A program made the position numbers and the translations under genes. The notes under the pieces were generated by a model, which worked only from the letters and a program-made list of their open reading frames with translations, made no database searches and had not been told where the DNA came from. A DNA stretch of 13,297 bases from an uncultured Roseburia sp. (GTDB lineage: Bacteria > Bacillota > Clostridia > Lachnospirales > Lachnospiraceae): NCBI GenBank assembly GCA_900548205.1, contig URJS01000069.1:1-13297 (forward strand). The letters are read 5' to 3'. Of the stretch, positions 1 through 7,008 are shown one piece after another (the stretch's first letter is position 1; each line of letters opens with the position of its first letter).

Positions 1-2
1 AT

Positions 3-922
3 CATTTTGGTGCAAGCGTGATTCATGGGCAGCGTAGCAATATTTTGCGCTTACTTTTTTACAGTCTTCCTGCGACAAAAACTGGAAATGTGAATGTAAC
101 GAATTTTATAAAAAGAAGCCATACCAAGGAATCGGGGATATTATAAAGGCAGCACAAAGTGATAAGCTATATGCTGCGCAGCTATTAGAAAAATACATCA
201 AAACAGAATGGCTGAAAGGTCATTATGACTGTGGCTGGAAAAATGCTCATAAAGAAAAGGGGTTCAATGGTTTGTGGAGCTTTGAGGCAGCAGCAGTTGC
301 AAAAATATTAAATTTAGATGATACCGGATTAAAAATGGAGGTCAATTACCCTTATGATCTGGCACACTATAAATGTGAAAAAAGATATGAAATAGTATTT
401 CCACTAACATATGAAACCAGGGAGACAGAAGCATTTGATTTAAAGAAATTTATAACATCTATTTTGACAGATTTTAAAGAACTGCCCATAGAATCTTTCT
501 ATAATAAATACGAGGAACTATTGAAGATGCAGTGGGAAATACTCCAAATATATAAGAGAGATACAGACGTTTCCGCAAAATTAGGTAAGGTGATTCTATC
601 ATACTTAATAACTTGTGGCAAAATTCTTCAAGCTGACTGGAAAACAGACTGGGAAGATGGAATTTTATTAGATTTTATAAATAATAGACTGGAAAACGAT
701 TATGCAGAAGAATCCATGGAGGATGTAACGATTGATAAAAAAGAATCCATTGAAGATGTGGACGATTTTACATATGTAAAGTTATTAAATATTGAACTGG
801 AGAGGAGAGGGTATAGACTCGTTTCTTTCCTGCTGGATGATGACCAGTATTACATAGGAGTGGTTTCAAATACAGAAATAGCGAGTGCTTGCTTATTTGA
901 AATTGAACTTCAATATATATAA
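3..922 (+). pseudogene. PoNi-like (DUF1911) immunity protein with C-terminal extension, 5' incomplete and frameshifted
   Basis: From about 38 to 370 the translation matches what I know of PoNi_C/DUF1911 immunity proteins, which neutralise PoNe DNase toxins. Visible signatures are FYKKKPYQGIGDII, a WLKGHYDCGW block and the hallmark WSFEAAAVAKILNLDD followed by YPYDLAH. The frame open through this domain meets a stop at 35-37 and has no ATG, GTG or TTG until the TTG at 272, which would cut the domain in half. Reading the frame that starts at position 3 (ending IHGQRSNILRLLF) and shifting at the T6 run 55-60 gives a continuous protein, so I infer a one-base deletion there. The true start lies left of the window. 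About 180 residues follow the PoNi domain, ending in a segment rich in aromatic and acidic residues (LLDDDQYYIGVV). This may be a second immunity domain that I cannot name. Family confidence is high; the break is less sure. Confidence 0.72.
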
Positions 923-976
923 TGAGCCGCCAGTCAGAGCAGAAAGTTGAAATAGATAAGAGTGAGGAAAATATTT

Positions 977-1444
977 ATGGAAAAACAAAATCCGGCTGAT
1001 ATAGGAATATATATTGATGACAAACTGCATATTGCATTTATTCCGAGTTTGTATACAGAAATAGGATATGCCCAGTCGATTAATTATTTTAAATTGCTGG
1101 AACCGCCATATACGTTTACTGATATGGGCAATCTGTTTATACAGGTATTGAATGATATGCGGTTGGAACCTGTCTTGAGTGGTAAAGAGAATATTATACC
1201 AGCGTTCAAAATTATTACTGGTGGGAAGGGCTTTCTTTCATTTCAAAGAAAACGTCAGCTGATATGTGCTACATTTTCTGAGAGAATGGAGCTTGAATAT
1301 TGGTATAGAAAAAAGCGTGGATTTGGGATAGATAAAGGTGATAAAGAAATAAAAATTTATTTACCGCTTGAATCTAATGTGGATGAAATTGGAAAAGCGA
1401 TAGATACCATATATTTTGAAGTAAACGGGAAGCATCTGATATAA
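977..1444 (+). CDS. CdiI-like putative immunity protein
   Basis: Small soluble protein of 155 residues. I chose the ATG at 977 because GAGG at 964-967 sits 9 bases upstream; a GTG at 962 in the same frame would overlap that ribosome binding site. There is no signal peptide or membrane segment. The C-terminal half reads like contact-dependent growth inhibition immunity proteins: a block of beta-strand-like sequence (FKIITGGKGFLSFQRKRQLI), then IYLPLESNVDEIGKAIDTIYFE, resembling the pattern in which polar residues precede an 'EIG.AI' helix in CdiI families. If that is right, it binds and blocks a toxin C-terminal domain in the cytoplasm. It sits among other immunity-type genes, and no toxin is adjacent, which suggests an orphan antidote. 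The family assignment is by eye; the reading frame itself is well supported. Confidence 0.6.
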   Translation: MEKQNPADIGIYIDDKLHIAFIPSLYTEIGYAQSINYFKLLEPPYTFTDMGNLFIQVLNDMRLEPVLSGKENIIPAFKIITGGKGFLSFQRKRQLICATFSERMELEYWYRKKRGFGIDKGDKEIKIYLPLESNVDEIGKAIDTIYFEVNGKHLI

Positions 1445-1560
1445 GAGTGTACAGATTTATCCCATTGCAATCTGATGATTGCAGAAACCATATTACGCCG
1501 ATGGATAAAGTTCATAAACGATTGGTGAATGGGGAATAAGGCAATGTTGCTGAGACTCAT
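1433..1560 (+). repeat. Copy A: internally deleted duplicate of the 2594-2885 gene fragment
   Basis: Bases 1433-1456 match 2594-2617 (about 21 of 24, sharing TATAAG.GTGTACAGAT). Bases 1459-1534 match 2784-2859 at about 91% (7 differences in 76 by eye), and weaker similarity continues to 1560/2885. The roughly 165 bases between these blocks in copy B are missing here. Most differences fall at third codon positions of the frame encoding DDC.NHITP.DKV.KRLVNG, so both copies descend from a coding sequence. In copy A the GAA codon following this block has become TAA (1537-1539). The 31-codon frame that remains (GTG 1447 to TAA 1539) is probably a relic, not a gene. Confidence 0.75.
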
Positions 1561-1578
1561 AAAAAGAAAACGTCCCAA

Positions 1579-2010
1579 TTGATCGGGGAGTTAAACAGGA
1601 AGCTGGTGAAAACAAATATGATACAGGAACAATTTGCGGAAAAGCTGATAAGACAATTTCCGGAAAAGAGAGCGGCATTTATAGAACACGTTCAGCACTT
1701 TGATGAATTGCTGGGGCATGTGTTTTTTGCAGAGGAAATCAATGAGCCGCTCATTAAGTTTTTGGCGAAAAATGAGGATATAGTCAAAATAAAAAAGTAT
1801 TGTGGTTTTATTGAAGATATGTGGTTTGTGGGTGATGAAGCGGTAAAGAATGTTGTTGAAGTTACGATTTTAGAACAGCTGACAGATGACGCCGCACTTT
1901 GGCAGCGGTTTGGAGGTTTTATTTCCAAGGAATTTAAGGACGTCATCAACAATGAGATCATTCCCCGTTTTCGCGTATGGCTTGAGGTGGCATTGCTTTT
2001 GTATCATTAG
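1579..2010 (+). CDS. DUF7674-like protein, probable immunity protein with degraded start
   Basis: A helical, charged protein of up to 143 residues. The layout, with LIGELNRKLVK, then FAEKLIRQFPEK, then FDELLGHVFFAEEINEPL, then VVEVTILEQLTDD and W.RFGGFISKEFKDVINN, matches my memory of DUF7674 proteins found in polymorphic-toxin immunity arrays. The start is doubtful. The only initiator ahead of the first conserved helix is TTG at 1579, with no good ribosome binding site. An AAG at 1564 sits where an ATG would give a natural MKTSQLIGEL N-terminus. The gene is fused in frame, just past a stop codon, to the copy A relic ending near 1560, so its own 5' region may have been replaced. The next ATG (1618) would remove the first helix. 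Immunity function is inferred from context. Confidence 0.6.
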   Translation: MIGELNRKLVKTNMIQEQFAEKLIRQFPEKRAAFIEHVQHFDELLGHVFFAEEINEPLIKFLAKNEDIVKIKKYCGFIEDMWFVGDEAVKNVVEVTILEQLTDDAALWQRFGGFISKEFKDVINNEIIPRFRVWLEVALLLYH

Positions 2011-2052
2011 TTATTATTTATCCGGGGATTCATGTAAAAGGTATAAGTAAAA

Positions 2053-2582
2053 ATGAGAAAACTATCTGTAAATGATTATCATATCGAAATTAAGCAAGAA
2101 GTAAACTATTGTTTTGATTCCAGTGATAATAAGTATTATGATAAGGTATTAGACCTTGCGGGTCATGAAGATTTTGTAAAAACAATTTGCCTCATGATGA
2201 AGAAGGATGGTTCAAAAAAGAAGTTGCACTTATAGTTCCTTATTTTACGGGAACAGATCATTGTGCGTTACCTGCGGAAAAAGGCTTGTTTCTCATGTTA
2301 AATGATTTGTTATATTTATTTCATCTGGAAACTATGGATGTGACTAAAAGGGTGAAAATTGATGCCATAGGATCTATGATTGCCCCATATTCTTATAAGC
2401 AGGATTTTATATTGTACGGTGAAATGAGCATTTTTCGTATCGCAAGTGACTTATCTGTAAAATGGGAATTTTCGGGAAGAGATATTTTTATAGATTTTGA
2501 AATGAAAAGTGATCGAATCTGCCTTTATGATCTTGAAGACAGTTGCTGGGAAATAAACTATGATGGAATATTGATTAGATAA
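2053..2582 (+). pseudogene. Unknown immunity-array gene disrupted by a -1 frameshift
   Basis: Two overlapping reading frames make one protein of about 176 residues. The first runs from ATG 2053 (MRKLSVNDYHIEIKQEV...) to a stop near 2235. The second continues in the -1 frame from about 2184 (NLPHDEEGWFKKEVALIVPY...) to 2582. Frame one after the shift gives a lysine-rich tail without structure, while frame two gives a regular beta-rich protein with alternating hydrophobics and blocks such as LYLFHLETMDVTKR and DRICLYDLEDSCWEINYDG. The simplest repair is one extra A near the A5 run at 2178-2182. The strand-rich repeats suggest a small beta-sheet or propeller-like fold. I do not recognise the family. 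An AAGG lies about 12 bases before ATG 2053. Position in the array suggests an immunity gene, but that is only context. Confidence 0.6.
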
Positions 2583-2593
2583 CATATAAGAAG

Positions 2594-2885
2594 TATCTCA
2601 TATAAGCGTGTACAGATCGTTTCCAATTTGCAAAGGAAAGGGAAAGTTATGGGAATATTCGATAAATTTAAGAAATCAAATATGGAGTATGGATCTTATA
2701 TTTGGCTCATATTTAGGAGAAGTTATGTTAAAAAACGGTCTTTTCAAAAAAGTTTTTCATGGGAAAAGGACGATACTTCAAATATCCCATTGCTATCTGA
2801 TGATTGCGGAAACCATATTACACCGATTGATAAAGTCTATAAACGATTAGTGAATGGGGCAGAAGACAATATTGTTTCGTTTTAT
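2594..2885 (+). repeat. Copy B: longer copy of the duplicated gene fragment
   Basis: Bases 2594-2617 and 2784-2885 are related to 1433-1456 and 1459-1560. The intervening 2618-2783 has no counterpart in copy A and contains the start and N-terminal half of the small gene at 2649. Copy A therefore looks like a deletion derivative of a locus like this one, not an independent insertion. Confidence 0.7.
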
Positions 2886-2912
2886 GAAGTTTTTATGGAA
2901 AGTAATTTGTGA
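2649..2912 (+). CDS. Short hypothetical protein of the immunity array
   Basis: An 87-residue protein beginning MGIFDKFKK, preceded by the purine-rich tract AAAGGAAAGGGAAAG that can serve as ribosome binding site. I do not recognise the family. The reading frame is supported by comparison with copy A: within the 76 conserved bases, four of seven changes are at the third codon position, and the residues DDC.NHITP.DKV.KRLVNG are kept. A longer frame starting at GTG 2608 overlaps most of the gene, but its codon positions are not conserved between the copies, so I treat it as a shadow. The protein ends cleanly (FYEVFMESNL) before a new gene start. It has no membrane segment or signal peptide. Function is unknown; neighbours suggest immunity. 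Confidence 0.5.
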   Translation: MGIFDKFKKSNMEYGSYIWLIFRRSYVKKRSFQKSFSWEKDDTSNIPLLSDDCGNHITPIDKVYKRLVNGAEDNIVSFYEVFMESNL

Positions 2913-2964
2913 TACAAGTCGGAAGTTAAGGGAGATCGTGGTGCAGGATAACAAAGGGAAGAAT

Positions 2965-3258
2965 ATGTAGTTTACAGAACTTCATGAGATTATTGAAGAA
3001 CGTTCCAAAATTGACAATGATTGGGAATGGGGAGTGGAAAAGCCGTGGGAAAAAATGACGGATGTGTTTTCTGTGGATATAGAAAAAATGATTCTTTTTC
3101 TGGATGAATGTAGCACAGATGAATTTAGTTGGATTCAAAAGCCATTGAAATATGGGCTATTACCAAAGCATATGAAAGAAATCCTAAAACATAATTTTAT
3201 GGAAATTGAAGATTTTTCACTTATGGATAGGATATATGTAAAACATGCTTATGAATGA
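2965..3258 (+). pseudogene. Immunity-array gene with nonsense codon 2, probably C-terminally replaced
   Basis: Reading from ATG 2965, codon 2 is TAG, after which the frame stays open for 95 codons: FTELHEIIEERSKIDNDWEW, then VEKPWEKMTDVFSVDIEKMI, then FLDECSTDEFSWI. The ATG is preceded by GGGAAG at 2956-2961. A single GAG to TAG change would explain the stop (MEFTELHEIIEER). The only later initiator is GTG 3034, which loses the first helix. I recall small immunity-associated proteins with this start followed by a conserved region after 'EFSWI'; here the residues after SWI look unrelated and basic, so the C-terminus may also be replaced or frameshifted. It overlaps no neighbour and ends 22 bases before the lipoprotein gene. 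Function is inferred from context only. Confidence 0.5.
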
Positions 3259-3280
3259 TAAGGTTGGAATGAGGTGAAAT

Positions 3281-4216
3281 ATGAAGTGGATCATTGCGTT
3301 GCTTCTGGCGGTGACGCTGCTTCTGTCTGGGTGCGGGGGCAGTGAAACCGGAAGCGTTGATGTAACGGAGACCGTCAGTTCTGCGGAACGTCCGGTGGAA
3401 GAAACCGAAGTTTGGGAAAACAGCACACTGCTGTCTGCGCCGGTCGGAAAGCCGATAGAAAAAACAGCCTTAGATCTTACGTTGGTTTTTCAGTCAAAAA
3501 TAGGAGAGGATTTGCCGGAATTTACTTTTACCATAGACGCATGGCGGGACAAGTCTTCCACAAGTTACCATGTGGAGACGATCCGGGTGACGGAAAGTGG
3601 AAGGGAAATACAAAATATCGTCATTCAGGATGTGAGGGATAACGGTGTGACAATGATTCCTGATACGGACGGGGATACCTTAGGATTTTCGCTAGTGGAT
3701 GTGAACTTTGACGGATATTTGGATATTCGCCAGTTTGATATGCTTGACGGAACTTATGCCGTTGATTATGTCTATCTGATCTGGAATCCAAAGACGCAGC
3801 AGTTTGAATATTCCCCGGAACTTGGCGCGCTCAATCTGGGGTTTTTTGATCAGGAGAAAAAGCAGATCTATGGAATGACGAAGTCAGGACCTTGTGCACA
3901 TTATTATCAGACGTATGAATATATCGACGGAAGCCTTACTATGGTTGAGGAGCTGACGGAGGATGAGGTACACTTGGAGGAGGAGCAGGTTCTGGCGTAT
4001 TGCTCCGAGGCAGGGGTACAGACAGATGCAGAATATACGATCGTGATGTACGAAAGGCTTGACCGGCGAAACAGCGATACGGGAGAAATGGAAGCGGTCA
4101 GGGAGGATTACGTTTTCTATGGATCGCGGGACGGAAGCGTGTTTTCCGACGAATATCTGCGTGTTCCCGTATCTTCGGAAATGGGAAGATCTATTACCGA
4201 AAACGGTTGGAGATGA
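3281..4216 (+). CDS. XAC2610-like lipoprotein
   Basis: A 311-residue exported lipoprotein. The signal peptide is MK, then a hydrophobic run, then the lipobox LSGC with the lipidated cysteine at residue 18, so it should be anchored to the outer face of the cytoplasmic membrane. A low-complexity Ser/Thr/Glu linker (about 20-55) follows. The main domain has the calcium-loop-like repeat VDVNFDGYLDI (139-149) and a 'Y.YLIWNPKTQQFEYSPEL' block, which I associate with XAC2610-related proteins of unclear function. ATG 3281 is preceded by GAGGTGAAAT. Base composition is clearly higher in GC than the upstream array, marking the return to ordinary genome. It lies 39 bases upstream of the PAP2 gene and is probably co-transcribed with it. 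The specific substrate or role is not visible. Confidence 0.78.
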   Translation: MKWIIALLLAVTLLLSGCGGSETGSVDVTETVSSAERPVEETEVWENSTLLSAPVGKPIEKTALDLTLVFQSKIGEDLPEFTFTIDAWRDKSSTSYHVETIRVTESGREIQNIVIQDVRDNGVTMIPDTDGDTLGFSLVDVNFDGYLDIRQFDMLDGTYAVDYVYLIWNPKTQQFEYSPELGALNLGFFDQEKKQIYGMTKSGPCAHYYQTYEYIDGSLTMVEELTEDEVHLEEEQVLAYCSEAGVQTDAEYTIVMYERLDRRNSDTGEMEAVREDYVFYGSRDGSVFSDEYLRVPVSSEMGRSITENGWR

Positions 4217-4255
4217 TGAAACCACCGGATCAAAGGAGAGTAGGAGGAAAAAAGA

Positions 4256-4813
4256 ATGGAAGAAGTACTGATACAAATAGAAGGACCAATACTGTTGTGG
4301 ATCCAGGAATATCTGCGCAGCGATTTTTTGACCCCGCTGATGAAATTTATCACGCATCTGGGCGACAGCGGCTGGATATGGATTGCATGCGCGTTTGTGC
4401 TGCTGCTTTTGACGAGGACAAGGCGTGTCGGCGTGGTTATGGCAGTCTCCATGATCTTTAATCTGCTCGCCACGAACCTTGTCTTAAAAAATCTTCTGGC
4501 GCGCACGAGACCGTATGAAGTTGTCGAGGGTTTACATAGGATCATTGAAGCGCCGGGCGATTTTTCATTTCCGTCCGGTCATACGGCGTGTTCGTTTGCG
4601 GCGGCGGTGGTCATTTTGCTGATGTGCCCGAAAAAGGCTGGGATCGCTGCGATGACGCTCACCGTTTTGATCTCGCTCTCGCGCCTGTATGTGGGAGTTC
4701 ATTTCCCGACGGACGTGCTCGGCGGCGCAGCTGTGGGAACGCTCTGTGCGCTTCTTGCATGGAGGCTTTGCGGACAAAGAAGAACGGCAGCTGGCGCGGA
4801 GGAAGGGCAGTAA
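4256..4813 (+). CDS. PAP2-family membrane phosphatase
   Basis: A 185-residue integral membrane protein with the full type 2 phosphatidic acid phosphatase signature: K78-x6-R85-P86 (KNLLARTRP), P106-S-G-H109 (FPSGHT) and S142-R143-x5-H149-xxx-D153 (SRLYVGVHFPTD). H109 and H149 are the expected nucleophile and general acid/base. Several hydrophobic helices surround them (about 40-53, 57-77, 110-123, 128-141, 153-170), and the active site should face outside. Members dephosphorylate lipid phosphates such as undecaprenyl pyrophosphate, phosphatidic acid or phosphatidylglycerol phosphate; the substrate here cannot be told. The start at 4256 is well supported by GGAGAGTAGGAGG upstream. The gene ends inside a terminator hairpin and converges with asnB. 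Confidence 0.9.
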   Translation: MEEVLIQIEGPILLWIQEYLRSDFLTPLMKFITHLGDSGWIWIACAFVLLLLTRTRRVGVVMAVSMIFNLLATNLVLKNLLARTRPYEVVEGLHRIIEAPGDFSFPSGHTACSFAAAVVILLMCPKKAGIAAMTLTVLISLSRLYVGVHFPTDVLGGAAVGTLCALLAWRLCGQRRTAAGAEEGQ

Positions 4814-4827
4814 GCCTCCTCCGTTTT
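4797..4827 (+). terminator. Rho-independent terminator of the lipoprotein-PAP2 unit
   Basis: CGGAGGA (4797-4803) pairs with TCCTCCG (4817-4823). An inner GGC/GCC pair (4806-4808 with 4814-4816) encloses a five-base loop, and TTTT follows at 4824-4827. The hairpin overlaps the last codons and the TAA stop of the PAP2 gene. Confidence 0.7.
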
Positions 4828-4954
4828 AAATTGCCGTTTGTTTGCTCCGAAACGGGCAGTGTGCGAAGGGCGATCACAGTTGTTTTAAGGGCTGGTGCAA
4901 TGTTGGTCATCGCACAGGTAAATATGCTTTGCAGGAGACACTCGGCGGAAGGGT

Positions 4955-6802
4955 TTAAATAGTTAAGTGATATTTTTTCATCCAGTAATTGATCTGGATA
5001 AAATATGCCATAAGCTGCGGTCCTGCCATGAGCTGCCCGAACCATGGTCTGCCAAGCTCCTTGTGCGAGGCGATAAAGGCTTGCGCTTTCTTTTTGTCAA
5101 TGAGCGGTGCGATCGGTGCGTTCGGGTCATTGATGATCGCAAGGAGGCGCTCTGCCAGACGTGTCTCATATTCCGGATGGTAGGTTTTTGGATAAGGGCT
5201 TTTTTTGCGGTGCAAAAGCTCCGGCGGAAGCAGGTCGGCACAGGCGTCGCGCAGCAGTGTCTTTTCTACGCCATTTCTGTATTTCATTTCCCACGGTACA
5301 TTAAACACATATTCCATGATGCGGTGGTCTGCGAAAGGTACACGCGCTTCCAGACCGGAATACATGCTCGTGCGATCCATGCGGTCAAGCAGGGTCTGCA
5401 TAAACCATTTGATATTTAAGTATGCGACCTGCCGGCGCTTTTTTTCTTCTCCCGTCTCTCCGGCAAGAAGCGGCACCTGTGCAAGCGTATCCTCGTAGCG
5501 TGCATGGGAGTAGGCAGAAAGATCAAGGGAGGCGCAAAGCTCCTCATCTAAGAAAACAGTGCGTGCACTCATATCGGCAGCCCACGGGAATCCATCGCGC
5601 TCCAGAAGCTCTTTGCGGTAAAACCACGGATAGCCGCCAAAGATTTCGTCGGCGCATTCCCCGGTCAGGGCAACCTTATTGTGCTTGGCGACAAGGGAGC
5701 AAAAATATAAAAGTGAGGCGTCCACATCTGTCATGCCGGGAAGGTCTTTGGCGTCTACGGCAGTCTCAAGTGTGTCGACAAGCGTGGACGGAGCGCATTC
5801 CAGGTAGGTGTGCGCAGTGCCGAGCTTCTCTTTCATAAGGTTGACATAGGGCAGATCGCGCTCCGGCTGGAAAGCATTTGACTGAAAATATTTTTCATTT
5901 TCCGTGAAGTCAAAGGAGAAGGTGTGAAGTTCTTCTCCCTTCCGGCGCAGCTGCTCAGATGCGATTGCCGTGACAATGGAGGAATCAATGCCGCCGGAGA
6001 GAAACGTGCAGACGGGAACGTCGGAGATCATCTGTCTGCGGACGGCGTCGCGTACGAGAATGCTGACCTTTTCCACCGTGTCATGATAGGGATCGGTGTG
6101 AGGAACGCTGGTTAAGTCCCAATAAGGGTGCTGCTTGAGACCGTCTTTTGTAAAGGTCAGATAATGTCCGGGCAGCACCTCAAAGACGTTTTGGAAAACA
6201 CCGCAGCCGGGCGTGCGCGCCGGACCGATGGCGAGAATCTCCTGCAGGCTCTTTAGCGTGATAGAGGGAGAGAAGCCCGGGTAGGCAAAGAGTGCCTTCG
6301 GCTCAGAGGCAAAGAGCAGCGTATGTTCCGTGACTGCATAAAAATGAGGCTTGATGCCGACACGGTCACGGTAGAGAAGAAGCATTTCCTTTTGTGCATC
6401 CCAGATGGCGAAGGAAAAAATCCCATTCAGGCGCAGGACGAAGTCTGTGCCGTAGTGCATGTAGGAATAGAGGATCACCTCGGTGTCAGAAGAACTCTCA
6501 AAGGCGTAGCCCGCGCGTGTCAGCTCCGGGATCAGTTCGTCTGTGTTATAGATTTCTCCATTGTAGGCGATCGCACAGGTACGGTCCTGATGTGTACGGA
6601 CCATTGGCTGCGTGCCGTTGGAAAGATCGCGGATGCTCAGGCGGGCATGAGAGAGTCCCACATGGTTAGAGAGGTACAGTCCGCTGCTGTCGTTTCCGCG
6701 GTGCGAGAGCGTTTTTCGCATGTTTGTCAGCCGCTCCTCCCAGAGCGGCTTTTTCATAAGGTAATCCTGATCGAAATTACAAAAACCGGAAATTCCACAC
6801 AT
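4955..6802 (-). CDS. asnB: Asparagine synthetase (glutamine-hydrolysing)
   Basis: Makes asparagine from aspartate, ATP and glutamine in the cytoplasm. The 615-residue length is normal for the family. The N-terminal class II amidotransferase domain (2-215) begins MCGISGF, with Cys2 as nucleophile after Met removal, and carries HRGNDSSG (34-41), YNGEIYN (80-86), SDTEV (105-109) and RDRVGIKP (145-152). The synthetase domain has the PP-loop SGGIDSS (269-275) that binds ATP, GECADEIFGGYPWF (381-394) and DRMDRTSMYSGLEARVPFADH-type signature (473-493). All key residues are present, so it should be active. GGAG lies about 10 bases upstream of the ATG on the minus strand. It is transcribed alone, divergent from the S8 peptidase gene and convergent with PAP2. 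The leader shows no T-box signature. Confidence 0.96.
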   Translation of the reverse strand: MCGISGFCNFDQDYLMKKPLWEERLTNMRKTLSHRGNDSSGLYLSNHVGLSHARLSIRDLSNGTQPMVRTHQDRTCAIAYNGEIYNTDELIPELTRAGYAFESSSDTEVILYSYMHYGTDFVLRLNGIFSFAIWDAQKEMLLLYRDRVGIKPHFYAVTEHTLLFASEPKALFAYPGFSPSITLKSLQEILAIGPARTPGCGVFQNVFEVLPGHYLTFTKDGLKQHPYWDLTSVPHTDPYHDTVEKVSILVRDAVRRQMISDVPVCTFLSGGIDSSIVTAIASEQLRRKGEELHTFSFDFTENEKYFQSNAFQPERDLPYVNLMKEKLGTAHTYLECAPSTLVDTLETAVDAKDLPGMTDVDASLLYFCSLVAKHNKVALTGECADEIFGGYPWFYRKELLERDGFPWAADMSARTVFLDEELCASLDLSAYSHARYEDTLAQVPLLAGETGEEKKRRQVAYLNIKWFMQTLLDRMDRTSMYSGLEARVPFADHRIMEYVFNVPWEMKYRNGVEKTLLRDACADLLPPELLHRKKSPYPKTYHPEYETRLAERLLAIINDPNAPIAPLIDKKKAQAFIASHKELGRPWFGQLMAGPQLMAYFIQINYWMKKYHLTI

Positions 6803-6961
6803 AAATTATATACTCCTTTTTTGCACAGTCCCATTTTGCATGGCAGTGTAAAGCTATCAACAGTATATGCAAAAATATGGCGGGAAATGTTTCGGGAGAA
6901 GCTCTCTTTTCGCCTGTTTTGGCAGGAGGTGGCGGCGTTTTGTCCGGTGGCGGCGTGTTTT

Positions 6962-6990
6962 TTGACGCATACAATAAAAACAAGTATGTC
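6962..6990 (+). promoter_or_regulatory. Possible sigma-A promoter for the S8 peptidase gene
   Basis: TTGACG (6962-6967), a 17-base spacer and TATGTC (6985-6990). The -35 box is close to consensus, but the -10 box matches at only three positions. It lies in the 206-base divergent gap between asnB and the peptidase gene. No other strong candidate was seen in that gap. Confidence 0.3.
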
Positions 6991-7008
6991 GTGTGAGCGG
7001 TGTGATAG

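Noticed and set aside
2608..2850. GTG-started plus-strand frame overlapping the small gene at 2649
   Set aside because: Comparison with copy A shows changes at third positions of the other frame, and the 2649 frame has a typical start and ribosome binding tract.
3884..4545. Long minus-strand open frames opposite the lipoprotein and PAP2 genes
   Set aside because: They are antisense shadows of well-supported genes, without ribosome binding sites or recognisable domains.
4895..4916. Hairpin GTGC-A-ATG / CAT-C-GCAC between the convergent PAP2 and asnB genes
   Set aside because: No T-tract follows on either strand, so I did not call it an asnB terminator.
5205..6983. Several long plus-strand frames opposite asnB
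   Set aside because: They lie antisense to a complete conserved gene and show arginine/cysteine-rich translations typical of shadows.
6803..7008. T-box or other riboswitch in front of asnB
   Set aside because: The minus-strand leader is short and lacks the T-box sequence AGGGTGG.ACCGCG or a clear specifier stem.
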